DNA of 64,000 nucleotides, taken from NCBI GenBank assembly GCA_947683625.1, contig CANTUR010000112.1, forward strand, positions 1,736,501-1,800,500, in the 5' to 3' direction. Position numbers and translations under genes: made by a program. Below, one piece after another: positions 21,681 to 35,031 of this stretch. Source of the stretch: Mallotus nudiflorus (lineage: Eukaryota > Streptophyta > Magnoliopsida > Malpighiales > Euphorbiaceae). Below the pieces are notes generated by a model. The model was not told the origin of the DNA and searched no databases. It saw only the letters and a program-made list of their open reading frames with translations. Each line of letters opens with the position of its first letter. Position 1 is the stretch's first letter.

Positions 21681-23218
21681 GGGGTTTAATCTATTATAGT
21701 ACTAGGTTCATATACTTTCAATAATTAATTTAAACATTTTTAAGTTTTTACTCTGTTAAACTGTTTATATTCTTACCGTTTAATTTACCATTAAGTGGAC
21801 CAATTTAAAAAAATTAAGAATTTTATTTGATCCCTAAACTTATAATATAATTTTAAGTTCATTCAATTTCTTATTAAATTAATATATAATTTTAATTTAT
21901 TATGTTTTTTATTGTAGTAATAATTATAATATCTAAATAATTTTTATTTTTAACATAAAAATAAAATTTAAAACATATTTATTTAGTATTTGCATTCCCT
22001 AATATGACTTTGTAATCGGTACTATGTTAGAGTTTATCAAATTGACATGAATTCAATTATCAAATCTCATCAAAAAATATATTTTAGTTAATATGTGTAT
22101 ATGTGTGCATACACACACGTTTATAAGTCGTTCGAGAATTACAATTATCAAATCTCATTAAAAAAATCTATTTCATTATGGTAAGCCTCATTCAAAATGC
22201 AATGCTAATTATAACAATTGAGTTTATATTATTATGGTTGGTAAACCATAATTGATAGGCACCGATTACATAAACCTTATCGGCATGGTGCCAATTACAA
22301 AATTAAGTATATTCCAGTATGATTTCAATATAGTATCAATTATATAAGTCATATTAGTGTGGTAACAATTAGTAAAATTGATTCCATGTCAACATGATAA
22401 ATTCTAACTAATATAATATTGATTACACATTTCTATTGGAGTAGTGTCAATTTGAAATCAACATGTTTAAATTTATTTTAATGTTAAAAATAAAAATTAA
22501 TTAATTATTGTAATTATTATTTCAATAAAAACACAATACGTTAAAAAATTTCTATTAATTTAATTAAAACGTTAGATGAATTTAAAACTACATTATAAAT
22601 TTAGGCGTCAAATAGAACTTTTAATTTTTCAAATTGGTCGATTTAGCACTAACCCATTGTTTGGTTTAATTCATCAAAGAATTCATTTCATTTCCAAATG
22701 GAATTCATTTCTAAATGAATTTTTATTAATAAAATGTGTTTGGTTCAAATGAATAGTTTATAGAATTCATTGCAAATGAATTCCATATTTTGTGATATTG
22801 TGTTTGGTATAAATTTTGAATTCACTTTTTTTTTTGTCAAAAATACCCTTTTAAATAGAAAGAGGTTTTTGAAAATAAAAATAAGGAGGGGTATTTTAGA
22901 CATTTAAAAGTAGTCTAACATTTGTGGAATTCATTTAGAAATTTCAATCATTTTGATAGAATTTGGTTTAGTTATAATCCATCAACAAATTTAAAAATTT
23001 GGAATTTCAAATGAATTCCATACAAAATTTATTTAAACCAAACATGCATATGATCATTTGGATTTGCAAATGAATTCCATAAAATTTTGTGGAATTAATT
23101 TATACCAAACACACTCTAAATTAAACAGTTGAGATTTAGTATAGTTTAACAAATTAAAACCTCAGGGATGCTATGGTAATTATTGAAAATACATGGATCT
23201 AATAGTATAATAGGTCAA
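21681..23218. mobile_element. Inverted-repeat (MITE-like) element with a nested MITE
   Basis: The outer ends are inverted copies: GGGTTTAATCTATTATAGTA...ACTTTCAATAATTA (21682-21735) matches the reverse complement of about 23172-23215 (ACCTATTATACTATTAGATCC...TTTTCAATAATTA). The interior is AT-rich without an open transposase frame. Another inverted-repeat element lies nested within it at 22658-23111. The right end abuts the Copia LTR. The superfamily was not determined. Confidence 0.5.
22658..23111. mobile_element. Nested MITE with GTTTGGT termini
   Basis: It starts TGTTTGGTTTAATTCATC and ends GGAATTAATTTATACCAAACA, inverted termini of about 20 bases. The interior is rich in inverted copies of AAATGAATTCCAT and AAAATTTTGTGGAATT, so it can fold. 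It is about 454 bp, has no coding capacity, and lies inside the larger inverted-repeat element. No clear target duplication was found. Confidence 0.55.
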
Positions 23219-24720
23219 AGGGAGGGGGGGGGGGGGAGAGGGTGAATAGGACTATTGAATAATAATAAGAAATAAAAAATATTTGAACAAGAATTAAAAG
23301 GAATATTAAGAAGGAAGAATGATGAGCACAAGAATTTAAAGAGTTTAGATTCTCAAGAATCATATGTTTTCACTTAACTTAACCCCAAGTTAGGATTTTG
23401 AATCACCATAATTTATTTCCCTAAATAGATTTTTACAACTTGAGTTTTAAGCTCAACTCAAACCTTACAATTTGAGTTTTCAAGACTCACTCAAAAACCA
23501 ATTCACAAGTATTTTTAAGGCTCACACTAAAATCGAGTTCTCAAGTGTTTTAAAGGCTAAACACTTAAATCAATTCCTTTACAATAGAATCTCACTTCCC
23601 GTTTTCTTAATCCCAGAAAATAGAAATTCTTGGTGTGTCATGAAGTGATTTCTTACTCCCAATTTAAATCTCATGGAGAAGTAGGGATTAACATCATCAA
23701 ATTTGATGGAACGAAGAGTGTATGATAAAAGAAATTTAATAATGAGAGAAGGACAAGATGGAAAAGGTAAGAAAGAAAAATCATATATTCCACCTTTGAG
23801 AAGAAGATCCTTGACTTCATTACAACAATTAATTACTTTGAGAGTAGGTTCATCCATGAATCTTGAAGGAATAAAGGTTCTTTTTTGAAATCGTGATACT
23901 CTCTTCTTGAAATCTTGAGGAGAATATGAGAATAGAGAGAGTGTTCTTTTGAATTTATCCTTCTTTGGAGGAGGATCTTGAGAAGAGGAAGGAACCTTGC
24001 GTGGTTTCTTAAGAGCCATGATGAGTGAAAATAAAAATATAGGAAGAAATTTGTAGAGAAAGGAAAGATTGATTGAGATGAAAATTCTAGTAGAAATTGC
24101 ATGGTATTTATAGGCAAGAGATTAGGGTTAGAAATAGTTCAAAAGTTGAATTTAAATTGAATAGGAACCTAAAAAATCATTCCTAATTATGATTGGGGAA
24201 TCAAAAGGTTGATAAGATATGAAAGTCTAATTGTGTTAGGATCAATGTCCCAGTCAGGACATGCTCTCATCCTGGTCGGGATACAGTGTCCCGAGTAATA
24301 TCTCGATCGGGATATCGTCCGGGATTAGTTTTGTGTAAAAACACAAAATTGACAAAATAATGTCCCGATTGGGACATGATATGATCTTGGGTAGGACAAG
24401 CCCTTGACAATAAAAAGTTTGCAAAAATTTTGTAAGTAAGTTTAAAATTCCCTATAATTAAGTCCTTTCGAAATAATTGCATTTTATTTTGAATTAATTA
24501 AAAGATATTGTGAGGGATTAAATGAGTTATATGAAATAAACTCATTTAAGGAAGGATATATTTTGCTAAAAATTAAAATAATTAATTGAATGAATAAAAG
24601 TTTCATTAATTAATTATTAATTTTGCAAATAGGAAGAATAAAAATAAAAATAAATGATTTTGAAAAATATATTAGTGAACAAGTATTGTATACCAAAAAT
24701 AAACATAAAGAAAACTTAAA
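23219..24720 (-). repeat. 3' LTR of the Copia element
   Basis: This corresponds to 36340-37491: both begin (plus strand) with a G-tract followed by GTGAATAG and the shared words AATAATAATAAGAAATAAAA, TTTGAACAAGAATTAAAAGG and ACAACTTGAGTTTTAAGCTC (or AGGCTC), and both contain repeated TCCCGAT..GGGAC-type words. The first 20 or so bases before the G-tract differ from the other LTR (no TGAAAGAGTCC here), so the terminus looks lost or rearranged next to the MITE-like element. Weak open frames inside are not genes. Confidence 0.65.
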
Positions 24721-24978
24721 TGAAACTAATCATTAATATGACAATTTTTAACACAAAATCGAGACAAACTAGTATCTTCAATCATGTCATGTTCATGTTT
24801 AATGAAATCTAATCTCTCCTCATTGAGAGGTTTAGTTAAGATATCAACAAAATCAAGTGAGAGATCATCAACTTGAATATGATCAAGCAAAAAATGATAT
24901 CAAATGTCTATATACTTAGTTCTAGAATGTTGAATGAAATTCTTGTTAAGGTTTATGGCATTTGTATTGTCACATTTG

Positions 24979-27900
24979 TGTAATGACCCAGTATTTTAAA
25001 TAAAATAATATTATTTTGAAATATGCAGTGTTAATAATTTTAAATTTTATTTGTATATTATTATTGTTAATTGCTAATATTATTTATGTATTTTATTCTA
25101 AGAAATTATTTACATAAAAATTAATTTATTTTACGTGGGATTACTTGATAATATTAAATTTAATAATATTATTATTATTGTTGTTGTTGTTGTTAACATT
25201 GTCACTATTATTATTATTAAATTTGATTGAAGGGTATTTTGATAATTTCATAATTAAATTAAAAAAAAGGGTCAATAGTGAAAAAAATGGGTCAAAGCTC
25301 CTTACTCTTCTTCTTCTTCTTCTTCTTCTTCTTCTTCTTCTCATTCTTCTTCTTCTTCTTCTCACTATCACTTTCCACCATGCCAAAGCCGCCCAACTGC
25401 CACCATTGAGCACCACCACCTTTGGCTTCTTCTAGACATTGCCAACCGCCACTAGAGCCGCTGGGAACTGCTGGAATCGCCACCAATAGAGAGTGACCGA
25501 AAGTTGACCTCCAACAACGCCGATGAGATTTCGGCCACTTCAGGACTCTAAACCGGTCTCTTTTGAAAGCTCTTCCTTCGGTGAGTCCATTTCCAAGCTC
25601 CTTTTTAGCTCAAATCCTCTAGATTTTTAGGTATCTTTAATTTTTAGTTTATATGTTTTAGGGTTTTTATTTTTTTATTTTTGAACTTGATTATGTTTGA
25701 TTCTTGCGAACTTGCTTAAGAAATGTTGATTGTGGTAGCTTTAGCTTCTTAAATATATTTTTTTTATATTTTTTTGAATTAATTTGAATTTTGGGTAATT
25801 CTTGAATATTTTAATATTAAATTTGAATTTTTGATAATTATGTTAATTAATTAGTTTTAATGAGAATTTAGTTAAATTAGTATTAGTAATTTGAGTTAAT
25901 AATTTTAGAATTATTAACATAATTTTTGGTGAATTTATATAGTTTTTTAGAATGTTAATTATATTATGTGAATTTTGTATTTATGAGTTAATTATGTAAT
26001 TTTGTGGAAATTATAGTTAAATAATATGTTTTAAATGATTTTAGAATTATATAGGGTATTAAAATGATTTTTATAAATTATTTACTATTTTTAACTAATT
26101 AATACTAATTTTCAAAAATTACAGTCAAATAACATATTATTTACTATTTTGGTGATTAAATGGATTTGTAATTACTTTTAATAAATATTTAAGCTATTTA
26201 AGCGGTTTGAATATATAAAAGTTAATTTTTACTATTTTATATTGAATTATTGAAAATTTTAATTTTTATTAATATTATATTATTATTTGAGATTTTTATT
26301 TAATTATTGTGAAAATAATTGTATTTAGTGTTTTAATGTTTAAATATATTATATTTTGGTATTTTGAGGATATTTATGGAATTTAATGATTTTTAGTATA
26401 TTTATTATATTATTTATATTTTTGGTAAATTATGAACCTTGGTTGAAAAATTATGCAGTTCAGGATCCCAACCCAAGATGTTAACCCTTTTGTTAGAAGT
26501 GTGTTTTTCTTATAGGATCGACTCTATTTTTTAGTAGAGAGATGTTCGTTTTATAGAAAAAGTTCTGTCGAATTTTTGGTAGAATTTTCGTAAAACGTGA
26601 TGTCTGGTTAATTATGAATTTCTGTGTTTGTCTGGGTTTCGTATTCCTAGATCGAGTCTCTTTTAGCAGTATAAGTTAGCAATTTATTCTGATAATATAA
26701 TATTTATTTTATAGTTGCGCCGAGACCGAAGCCTATTGGACCAAGCCCATCGAGCCAATCTCGAGAAGGGTAGACTTGTGAGTTATTATCTTATATATGC
26801 ATTGCATATAAAATGCATGAAAATTAGCATCCATGAATTTTATAATGAAATTGAAAATGAATATTTTTTTAAATGAATAAGTATATTTTTGGTATATTTT
26901 TAGTATATTTGATATATATGTGACACATATACATAATTGTTTTTAGTATATATTTGGTATATGTGCATCATATATATTCAGTATATTTTCGATATATTTC
27001 TAGTATATTATGGTTTATTTTGGTATATATGTGGCTTATATACTTTTGGTATATTTTCTGTATATGATGGGTATATTTTGCTATGAATGGATGCTATTAC
27101 ATTTAAATTATGCATTTTTATTATTTTAATAATTAATAAGTTTATTTGAAGGATATCAATAGAACGTGCTACCTAGTGGGCAGCACTAGAACCATGTACG
27201 TATCGGTACGATAGATTTTAAGGCCGAGTTATAAAATCACTTGGTTGACTTTTATTTGATTAATTATCTGAGATTGATGTAATTGAGTAGTGTGATTGCG
27301 GGAGCTCGGTTGACTTAGTGTCTCAGGGCCAGTCACACTAACAGTGAGACTGCTAGAGCTCGATTAACTTAGTGTCTCAGGGCCAGTCTACTATCCAAAA
27401 TGGAATAAGATAATTAATTTGGAATTAAGTGAGCTTGTATGGCTAGAGAGATATTTTTGGTTAAGATTACGAATAATTAGGGTTTTATTTGATCCTTCAT
27501 TCAAATAAATAATTTTTCAGCATTTATTATATATAAAAGTGATTTAAGCATCTATGTGAAATGCCTGTATATATTTATATATATATTGATGCTTGATTGC
27601 ATATGACATTGGGAGGTGAATGTATATATAATATAATAATTCACTCAGTGAGGTCGGACTCCCCTCAGTTGTATTCTTTTTCAGGGGATTCCTTGTCTTC
27701 AGACCTTAGTAGTAGACCTATACATCAGACTTCTTCAGCCCCGGCTAGTTTATGTAAATTATTTATCTGACTTTTATTGTATTCTAGAAAACTACAGTAG
27801 TAGTACCTTGTATCTGTAAAATGTTATTCTCATGTTAGAGACCTTTCTATAAATATTGTATGAAATATTTTATTTTATGATATGACATTAAGTATTTATT

Positions 27901-28044
27901 TTTATACCAATTTAAGAGTTTAATTCTGGCATATTTTTTTTATTTATTGCATGCTTTTATTATCTAAGGCTTGCTATGGGTTCCAGATTCGAAAGAATTC
28001 TCGTTTCCTAGCGCCGGTCATGACTTCCGGTTTGGGTTGTGACA
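24979..28044 (+). mobile_element. Solo LTR (family L, copy B) in the Copia RNase H
   Basis: 3066 bp, starts TGTAATGACCCAG and ends GGGTTGTGACA like the Gypsy LTR at 4185-7293. Flanking five bases are ATTTG (24974-24978) and ATTTA (28045-28049), a target duplication with one mismatch. Removing the LTR and one copy rejoins the Copia RNase H frame on the minus strand (HIPIK, then CDNTNA). It contains a pyrimidine-rich island with a CTT microsatellite, a TTCGGTGAGTCC splice-donor-like junction, GTATATTTTTG tandem repeats (26880-27090) and the CTACCTAGTGGGCAGCACTAGAAC block. Confidence 0.88.
25307..25366. repeat. (CTT)n microsatellite in LTR copy B
   Basis: A CTT run of about 60 bp with one interruption (TCATTC) lies in the pyrimidine-rich island of LTR copy B. 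Long open frames crossing it on both strands (poly-Leu, poly-Arg, poly-Lys) are artefacts of the repeat. Confidence 0.85.
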
Positions 28045-29445
28045 ATTTAATAGGAATGTGATCAAGTTTTATACCATAGTCCAACAATTGTTGTTTTTTG
28101 CCATAAGACTTGTGAACAACAAAGACTTGTTGCAATATATTCAACTTAAGCAGTGGATAAGGCAACCGAAACTTATTTTTTGCTAAACCAAGAAACTAAA
28201 CATTGTCTTAAAAATTGATAAGTTTCAGAAGTTCTCTTTTCTATCTAGTAAACTACTGACAAAGTCTGTGTTCGAATAACTAATTAAGTCAAAGCCGGAA
28301 CTCTTAGGATACCAAAGTCCTAAATGTATTGTTCCTCAAAGATATTTGAAAATCCTTTTGATAGCATTCAAATGAAACTCTTTAGGACAAGATTGAAACC
28401 TAACGCACAAGCAAGTAGCAAACATAATATTAAGTATACTAGCAGTTAAATAAAGAAGGGATTTAATCATACCTCTAAATCATTTTTCATCAACAGGTTT
28501 GCCATTTTCATGCTTGTTGAGCTTGGTTATGGTGCTCATTGAAGTTTTGCTCATTTTAGGTCTATCAATACTAAAATTTTTGAGAATGTCTCTTGCATAT
28601 TTTGTTTGATTGATGAAAACTTCATCTTTACATTGCTTAATTTGAAGTCCAAGAAAGAACTTGAGTTCTCCCATCATACTCATCTCAAATTCTCCTAGTG
28701 GCACTGAAAATAATATCATCAACATATATTTGAACAATTAATAATTTAAGCTTGAATTTCTTTATTAAAAGACTTGTATCAACTTTTCCTTTAGAGAACC
28801 TTTCTCTAATAAGAAGTTGCTCAATCTTTCATACCAAGCTCTTGGAGCTTGTCTTAATCCATACAATGTTTTTAATAATTTAAAAACATGATTTAAAGAA
28901 TTAAAATTTTTAAAACTTGGAGGTTGCTCAACATATACCTCCTCTTCAATGAAACCATTTAGAAATTCACTTTTAACATCCATTTGATAAAGTTTAAAAT
29001 CCAAGTATGATGCAAATGCAAGTAGCATTCTAATAGCTTCTAACCTTGCAACGGGGGTAAATGTTTCATCATAGTCAATGTCTTCCTCTTGATTATAACC
29101 TTTAGCTACTAGTCTAGCTTTATTCCTAGTTATGATACCTTGTTCATTCATCTTATTTCTAAACACTCATTTGGTGCCTATAATAGAATGATGTTTAGGT
29201 TTAGCAACTAACGTACAAACCTTATTTCTCTCAAATTGATTTAACTCTTCTTGCATAGCAAGAACCCAGAATTCATCACTTAATGCATCATCAACATTTT
29301 TAGGTTCAATTTGAGGAATGAAATCTAAATTTACAATAGACTTGAGTTTAGATTTAGTAGTTACTCCTTTTGTAATGTCACTTATAATGAGATATTGAGG
29401 ACCAACTTTCTTGAATTGCCAATCCGTTGGAATTTCATTCTTCAA
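28045..29445 (-). pseudogene. Copia reverse transcriptase and RNase H remnant
   Basis: Minus-strand reading gives the Copia reverse transcriptase in order: DEFWVLAMQEELNQFERN (about 29245-29298), ARLVAKGYNQEEDIDYDETF and PVARLEAIRMLLAFA (about 29010-29125), LYQMDVKSEFLNG, then TLYGLRQAPRAWYERL (about 28820-28865), then the YVDD box with a frame change near 28720, then LGLQIKQCKDEVFINQTKYA and an RNase H tail ending at the solo LTR. Stops and frameshifts near 28480, 28740 and 29167 mean no active enzyme. Confidence 0.88.
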
Positions 29446-29839
29446 GGTAGGTTAAGATGAATCTTCATTATCATCCTTGCTTGGACCATTAAGTTCTAAA
29501 GGCTTACTAGCATTTTTTTCTTGATTATCTATAATCTTATTATCATCTACAAATTTTTAACACTATAAACATCCTTTCTAGGATCAAGTGAGTTTGATTT
29601 ATCAAATATAACATGCATTCACTCTTAAACTACTAAAATCTTCTTAGTAAACACTCTATATGCTTTGCTAAAGGTGGAATAGCCTAGGAAAATTCCTTCA
29701 TCGATTTTAGAATTAAATTTCCTAAGATTATCCTTAGTGTTTAATATAAAGTACTTGTCATAGCTCATAAGATTTTTTGTTTAAAATTGGTCTTTTGAAA
29801 AATCAGTTTGAAATATAACAAGATGTGTTGATGACTTCC

Positions 29840-30250
29840 ACCTAAAAGTATAGAGCAAATTATACTCACGAAACCTTATTCTAGCCATTTCCACAAGAGT
29901 TCTATTTTTTCTTTTAACTACCCTATTTTGTTGAGACTAGGAGAAGAAAATGTATGTGAAATATCATTTTCATTGCAAAAGGTTTGAAAAAATCATTTTT
30001 AAATTTGGTTCCATGATCACTTCTAATAAAAGAAATACAAAAACCTTTTTCTTTTTGAATTCTTTTTGCAAAATTTTTAAAAGCTTTAAATGCATCATTC
30101 TTATGAGCAAGAAAACATACCCAAGTAAATCTAAAGTGATAATCAACCAATACATATGCATAGTGCATTCCATTGAGACTGACAACTCTAGTTGGTCTAA
30201 ATAAATCCATATATATAAGTTCAAGTGGTCTAGAAGTGGACACTATATTT
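29840..30250 (-). pseudogene. Copia integrase core remnant
   Basis: On the minus strand the frame at 29923-30243 reads PLELIYMDLFRPTRV, YAYVLVDYHFRFTWVCFLAHK and GFCISFIRSDHGTKF. These are integrase core blocks around the first two acidic catalytic positions (Asp in HMDLFGP-type and SDHG-type motifs). The frame breaks after the third block, just where a GTEFxN-type region should continue. Confidence 0.8.
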
Positions 30251-31086
30251 TTAGCTTAAATGAGGACTTGAATTGTTTTCCCTTTTGACAAGCATCATAA
30301 GGTTTATCCTTAGTGAATTCAAGCTTAGGCAAATCAATTACAAGTCATGTTTACAAAGATCATTCAAAAACTAAAAATTTGCATGTCCTAACCTTCTATG
30401 CCATGTTCATGTGTCATGAGAAATAGACATTAAGTATTTGATGTCTTTATTATCAATTATGTTCAAATCAATAACATAAGTATTGTATATTCTTTCACCA
30501 CTAAAAATTATTTTATCTTCATCAATACTACTAACAAAGTAATTTCTAGGATAAAAAGTCACATTATTTTCCATATCACATAATTAACTTATAATAAGTA
30601 AATTATGTTAAGACCATCAACAAGCAATAGATGATGTATAGATAAGGATTGAAGATTACCTATTTCTCCAATGCCCATTATCTTTCCTTTGGCATTGTCT
30701 CTGAATGTGACATGTCCTCCATTCTTTACATCAAACTTGTCGAATTACTCCTTATCTCCCATCATGTGCCTTGAACATCCACTATCAAGATACCATTGCT
30801 TTTCATTCTTGTGGATTTCAAGCACACCTATATTTAATAATATAAGTGTTTGTTTGAACCTAAATCTTTTTCAGTCTAGGTTGGTTAGTCTTGAGATAAT
30901 CTAAAGAAAGTAAATTCATATGTAGTTTTCTATAGAAGCACATATTATTGGTATGTACTTTGATCATGCAATATGAACATATAACATTTTTAAATTTATT
31001 TCTCTTAGGATGATATGCTTTTCTAGTGTGTGAAACATGTCTTTTGTGTTGTGATGGTATATGTCTTCTATTATTTTGAGTGTGAG

Positions 31087-34000
31087 TGTAATATCCCGAG
31101 TTTTTAAATAATTTTAAACTGTATCGGAATATGCAGTATTAATAATTTTTATATATATTTATGATTATTTAATGAGTTTGTTATTTATTAAAGACATTTT
31201 TAATTATTTTTAATTATTTTAAGTTCTTTACGTAATATTTTCCTAGAAATTTTATTTTCGGAAAAATTAAAACGTAAATAATTTAATATTAATTATTTGA
31301 AATAGTTTTATGAATTTGCACGAGTTCATGCATAATTTTAAAGTGTTAAATAAAATGCATATACGTATATTTATTTAAATTAAAATTAGGGTTTATTTTA
31401 TAAATAAATTATATAATATAGTTTTTATATTAATTAATTAATTAAGTGTATATATGTATATGTGTGTATTTATTATTAAAATATGTGTGTGGTCCATATT
31501 TATTGTGTGTGTTATATTATATATTATTATAATATAAAGTATAGTTATATATATACATATATATACATAAATAATTATCAAAAACAAAAAGTTTACATTA
31601 TTTACGAAACTGCCACTCCCTCTCCTTCTTCTTTCCCGATCGCCTCCTTCGCCATTTTTGGCCTCTGCAACTTTGATCCCTCACTGTCATTGTGCAATCT
31701 GATGAGCCACCTCCCTTGCCAGCCATTTCTAACATCGCAAGCTCCCTCTCCGGCGCCGGTGAAGCCGAGAAACCCGATTTGACCGAGAGTTATTCCTGCC
31801 ATCGTACCTCACATTTTCGGCCACCAAAACCTGTCATTCTAGTGTCGTTGAACTCCCTAGACACCATAGAAGACGATTCTAAGCTTCCTTTTGGCTTAAA
31901 ACTCGATTTGGTAAGGTTTTTGTCTAGTTTTCATTTTCAGCCTATTAGGGTTTTCAATTTTTTTTGAGCTTTGATTTGGTTGATTGATGAAATATTACTT
32001 CAAAAACATTGATCCTTGTAGCTTAATCTAGCTATGTGAATTTTTGTAGAATCTTTGGGAATTATTTTGATTTTTGTGAATTTTTGATTATTTTATTAAT
32101 ATTTTCTAATTTTTGAAAATTAATTAATTAAATTACGAAATTATGTTTTATGGTGATTATAGGTGTTTAAATGTATTTTAGAAATTTATTTGTAATTTTT
32201 GTGAATTTTATATATTTATTTAGAATTTATTTAGTTTATGTAATTTTGAGAAAATTAGGTTAATTGTGTGTTTGATTAAAATTAATTGGTTAATTGAGTA
32301 TATTTATTGATATTATTGAATTATATGTTGATAAAATTAATTTTGAGTAATTATACTATTTTTGGTGAATTTTTGATTAATTTTAGGGAATTTACGAAAA
32401 TAGGGGTATTTTGGTAATTTGACACTAAATTGGCAAAAAATGTAATTAAATTGGTTTTAATAGTTATTTAAGGTATAAAAATGATTTCTACAAATTATTT
32501 AGTATTTTTAATTAATTAAAACTATTTTTCATAAATTATTTTTAAATTATATATAATATACGATTTTTCTAAATAAATGAGTTTTTATTGATTATTAGTG
32601 AGTTTTAGGGTTAACTATGTAATTTGGATTTATAAAATGTATTTTGGTCAATATTTATGAATTTATTGAGAATTATCGATTTTTAATAATATTTTATTTA
32701 AAATTAGGGTTTTTATGTATTTAGCGGTAAAACAAATATTTTTAGCGTTTAAATACCTAATTTGCTACATTTTGAGTATTAAAGAGCATTTTTGGTATTT
32801 CTATAATTATTTCATGAATTGTGAACCTCGGTCGGTGAAATTGTAGTTTGGAGTTCGACCAAGGGATGTGTGGTTGTGAATTGTGTTTATTCTCAAAGTG
32901 TGTTTCTTTGTAGGACCGACTCTACTCTTTGAGTAGAGAGATGTCCGTTTTACAGGGGAGGTTCTGCCTGATTTTTGATAGAATTCTCATAAAACGTGAT
33001 GTCCGGTCGAATTCTGATTCTAATTTTGTGTTTAAGATTCTAGATCGAGTCTTTAGAATTTCCGCTAGAATTATTTTGATTTCCTATTATCATTTGTTTG
33101 TTTAGTTGCACCGAGACCAAGGCCTAGTGGACTAGGCCCATCGAACCCTTCTCGAGGAGCGCAATAACAGTGAGTTGTTATTTTATATATACGTGTTCTA
33201 GGGTGCATGTTTTTAGAAATGTATGTTTTCATTGAATAAAATATGCATATATATAGTTTAATCATTACTTAGGTTTATTTTGGTATATTTTCGGTATATT
33301 TCCAAATTATATGCATGTTTTATTATGAATTTATACTTAAATTGTTTAAGTATATTTATAGTTTATTTATAGTTTATTTTGTAACTATATTGGATTTATT
33401 TGACGTATATATACTCGAAATATACCTGGTTTACTTTTGGTATATTTCTAGTATATATATGTGGTTTATGTTGCTATTTTATTTAATATCATGCATCATT
33501 GATTTTATAAATGTATGTTTTATATTTAAATGAAGGATATCAATAGAACGTGCTACCTAGTGGGCAGCACTAGGACTGAGTACGTATCGGTATGCCGATA
33601 ACATTTAGGCTATATTACTAACCTATTTGTGGATATTGATTGTATTGATTTGATTTGATACCTGATGTGATGTGAGAGTGTGATTGTTGGAGCTCGGTTG
33701 ACCAGGGGTCTCGGGGCCAATCACACTGACAGTCAGATTGTTGGAGCTCGGTTGACCAAGTGTCCCGGGACCAGTCTACTGTCTAAATGGAACAGGTGAA
33801 CTTATTTAGAATAAGTGAGCCTGTATGGCTAGAGTGTTGTCTAACACTGTTTTAAGGTTGCAATTTTTTAGGGTTCTATTTGATCCTTCATAAACAGTGA
33901 TTTTTAGTAAAAATATATAAAATGATTTTATTGCATCTATGTGTATTTGCTTGTATATATATATATATTTATTGTATATACTATTGACTGTGTGCATTGT

Positions 34001-34488
34001 CATTTAGTTATGCATGTATATATATTATAACAATTCACTCAGTGAGGTCTGACTCTTCTCCGTTGACTATTTTATAAGAGAGTCTATGTCTTCAGACCTA
34101 AGTAGCAAACCCATACGCTGGATTTCTTCCGCCCCAGCTTCACTATGTAAACTGCTTACCTGAGTTTTATTTTATAATCTAGACACTGCAATAGTTATAA
34201 ACAGTTGTGAGATTTATGTATTATATTTGTATGAAATATGTATTTTAAATATTCGAACTGGGGTTTGTATTAAAGGATTATTTATATGAGATGAACTTAT
34301 TTATTTAAATGAGTTGGTGGATTATACTTATTATATTTATGAATTTTATTTCCGCTACAAGTTATTTTATTTACGTTAATATTATTATTGCATGTTTTTA
34401 TTTTATTTTAAGGCTTGCTACGGGTTTCGGATTCGAAAAAATTCCCGTTCCCTGGCACCGGTCATGACCCCTATTTTGGGTCGTGACA
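31087..34488 (+). mobile_element. Solo LTR (family L, copy C) in the Copia gag-pol region
   Basis: 3402 bp, starts TGTAATATCCCGAG and ends GGGTCGTGACA. Flanking five bases are GTGAG (31082-31086) and ATGAG (34489-34493), a target duplication with one mismatch. Landmarks shared with copies A and B: a GC-richer island (about 31610-31900) ending in a donor-like TTTGGTAAGG, AGTAGAGAGATGTCCGTTTTACA (about 32932), GGCCCATCGA (33137), GTATATTT tandem repeats (33270-33480), CTACCTAGTGGGCAGCACTAGGAC (33553) and CACTCAGTGAGGTC (34036). It is more diverged than copies A and B are from each other. Confidence 0.87.
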
Positions 34489-35031
34489 ATGAGACATACA
34501 TTGGCAATGACAATGTTTATTTTAATAGGATTGTGCAACATATATATGTGCATTATGTTGTGCAACATTCTTATAAGTGTTGTATCTAGTGTACATGTAA
34601 GCATATTTGGGTTGTGCTTTTCTAATATGAGACTTACCTCTTTATGTCATATAGAATTGAGTTTTATAAGACTTTCCTTTAATATTTAACATATGAGACT
34701 TATTACCATTGAAAGCTTGAGTCTCAATCGGTTTTGAAGTAGAGGGAATGAAATTGCATGATGCTTTAATAAATTTAAAATATGATGACGATGAAGATTA
34801 GGCCATTCCATTAGTGTATCCAATTCCATAAGTATTTCCATGAAATTTTTAAGAGTCAAATAAATTATCTAAACTCTCTTTTCCTCTTTGAAATTTTGAT
34901 ATGAAATTTTTTAGTTCAACTACCTCATTAGAAAGCTTATGATTTTCATCACTTGCTTTCTTGAGTTGCTCTTCCAAGGAATTAAAAGATTTTAAATCAC
35001 TAGTATGTTTATCATTTGATTTAACAGGATT

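Noticed and set aside
23579..24019. 146-codon minus-strand frame
   Set aside because: It lies within the Copia 3' LTR, is not matched by an equivalent frame in the other LTR, and fits read-through of LTR sequence.
25141..25486. Long open frames on both strands (poly-Leu, poly-Arg, poly-Lys)
   Set aside because: They arise from the CTT and ATT microsatellites inside a solo LTR.
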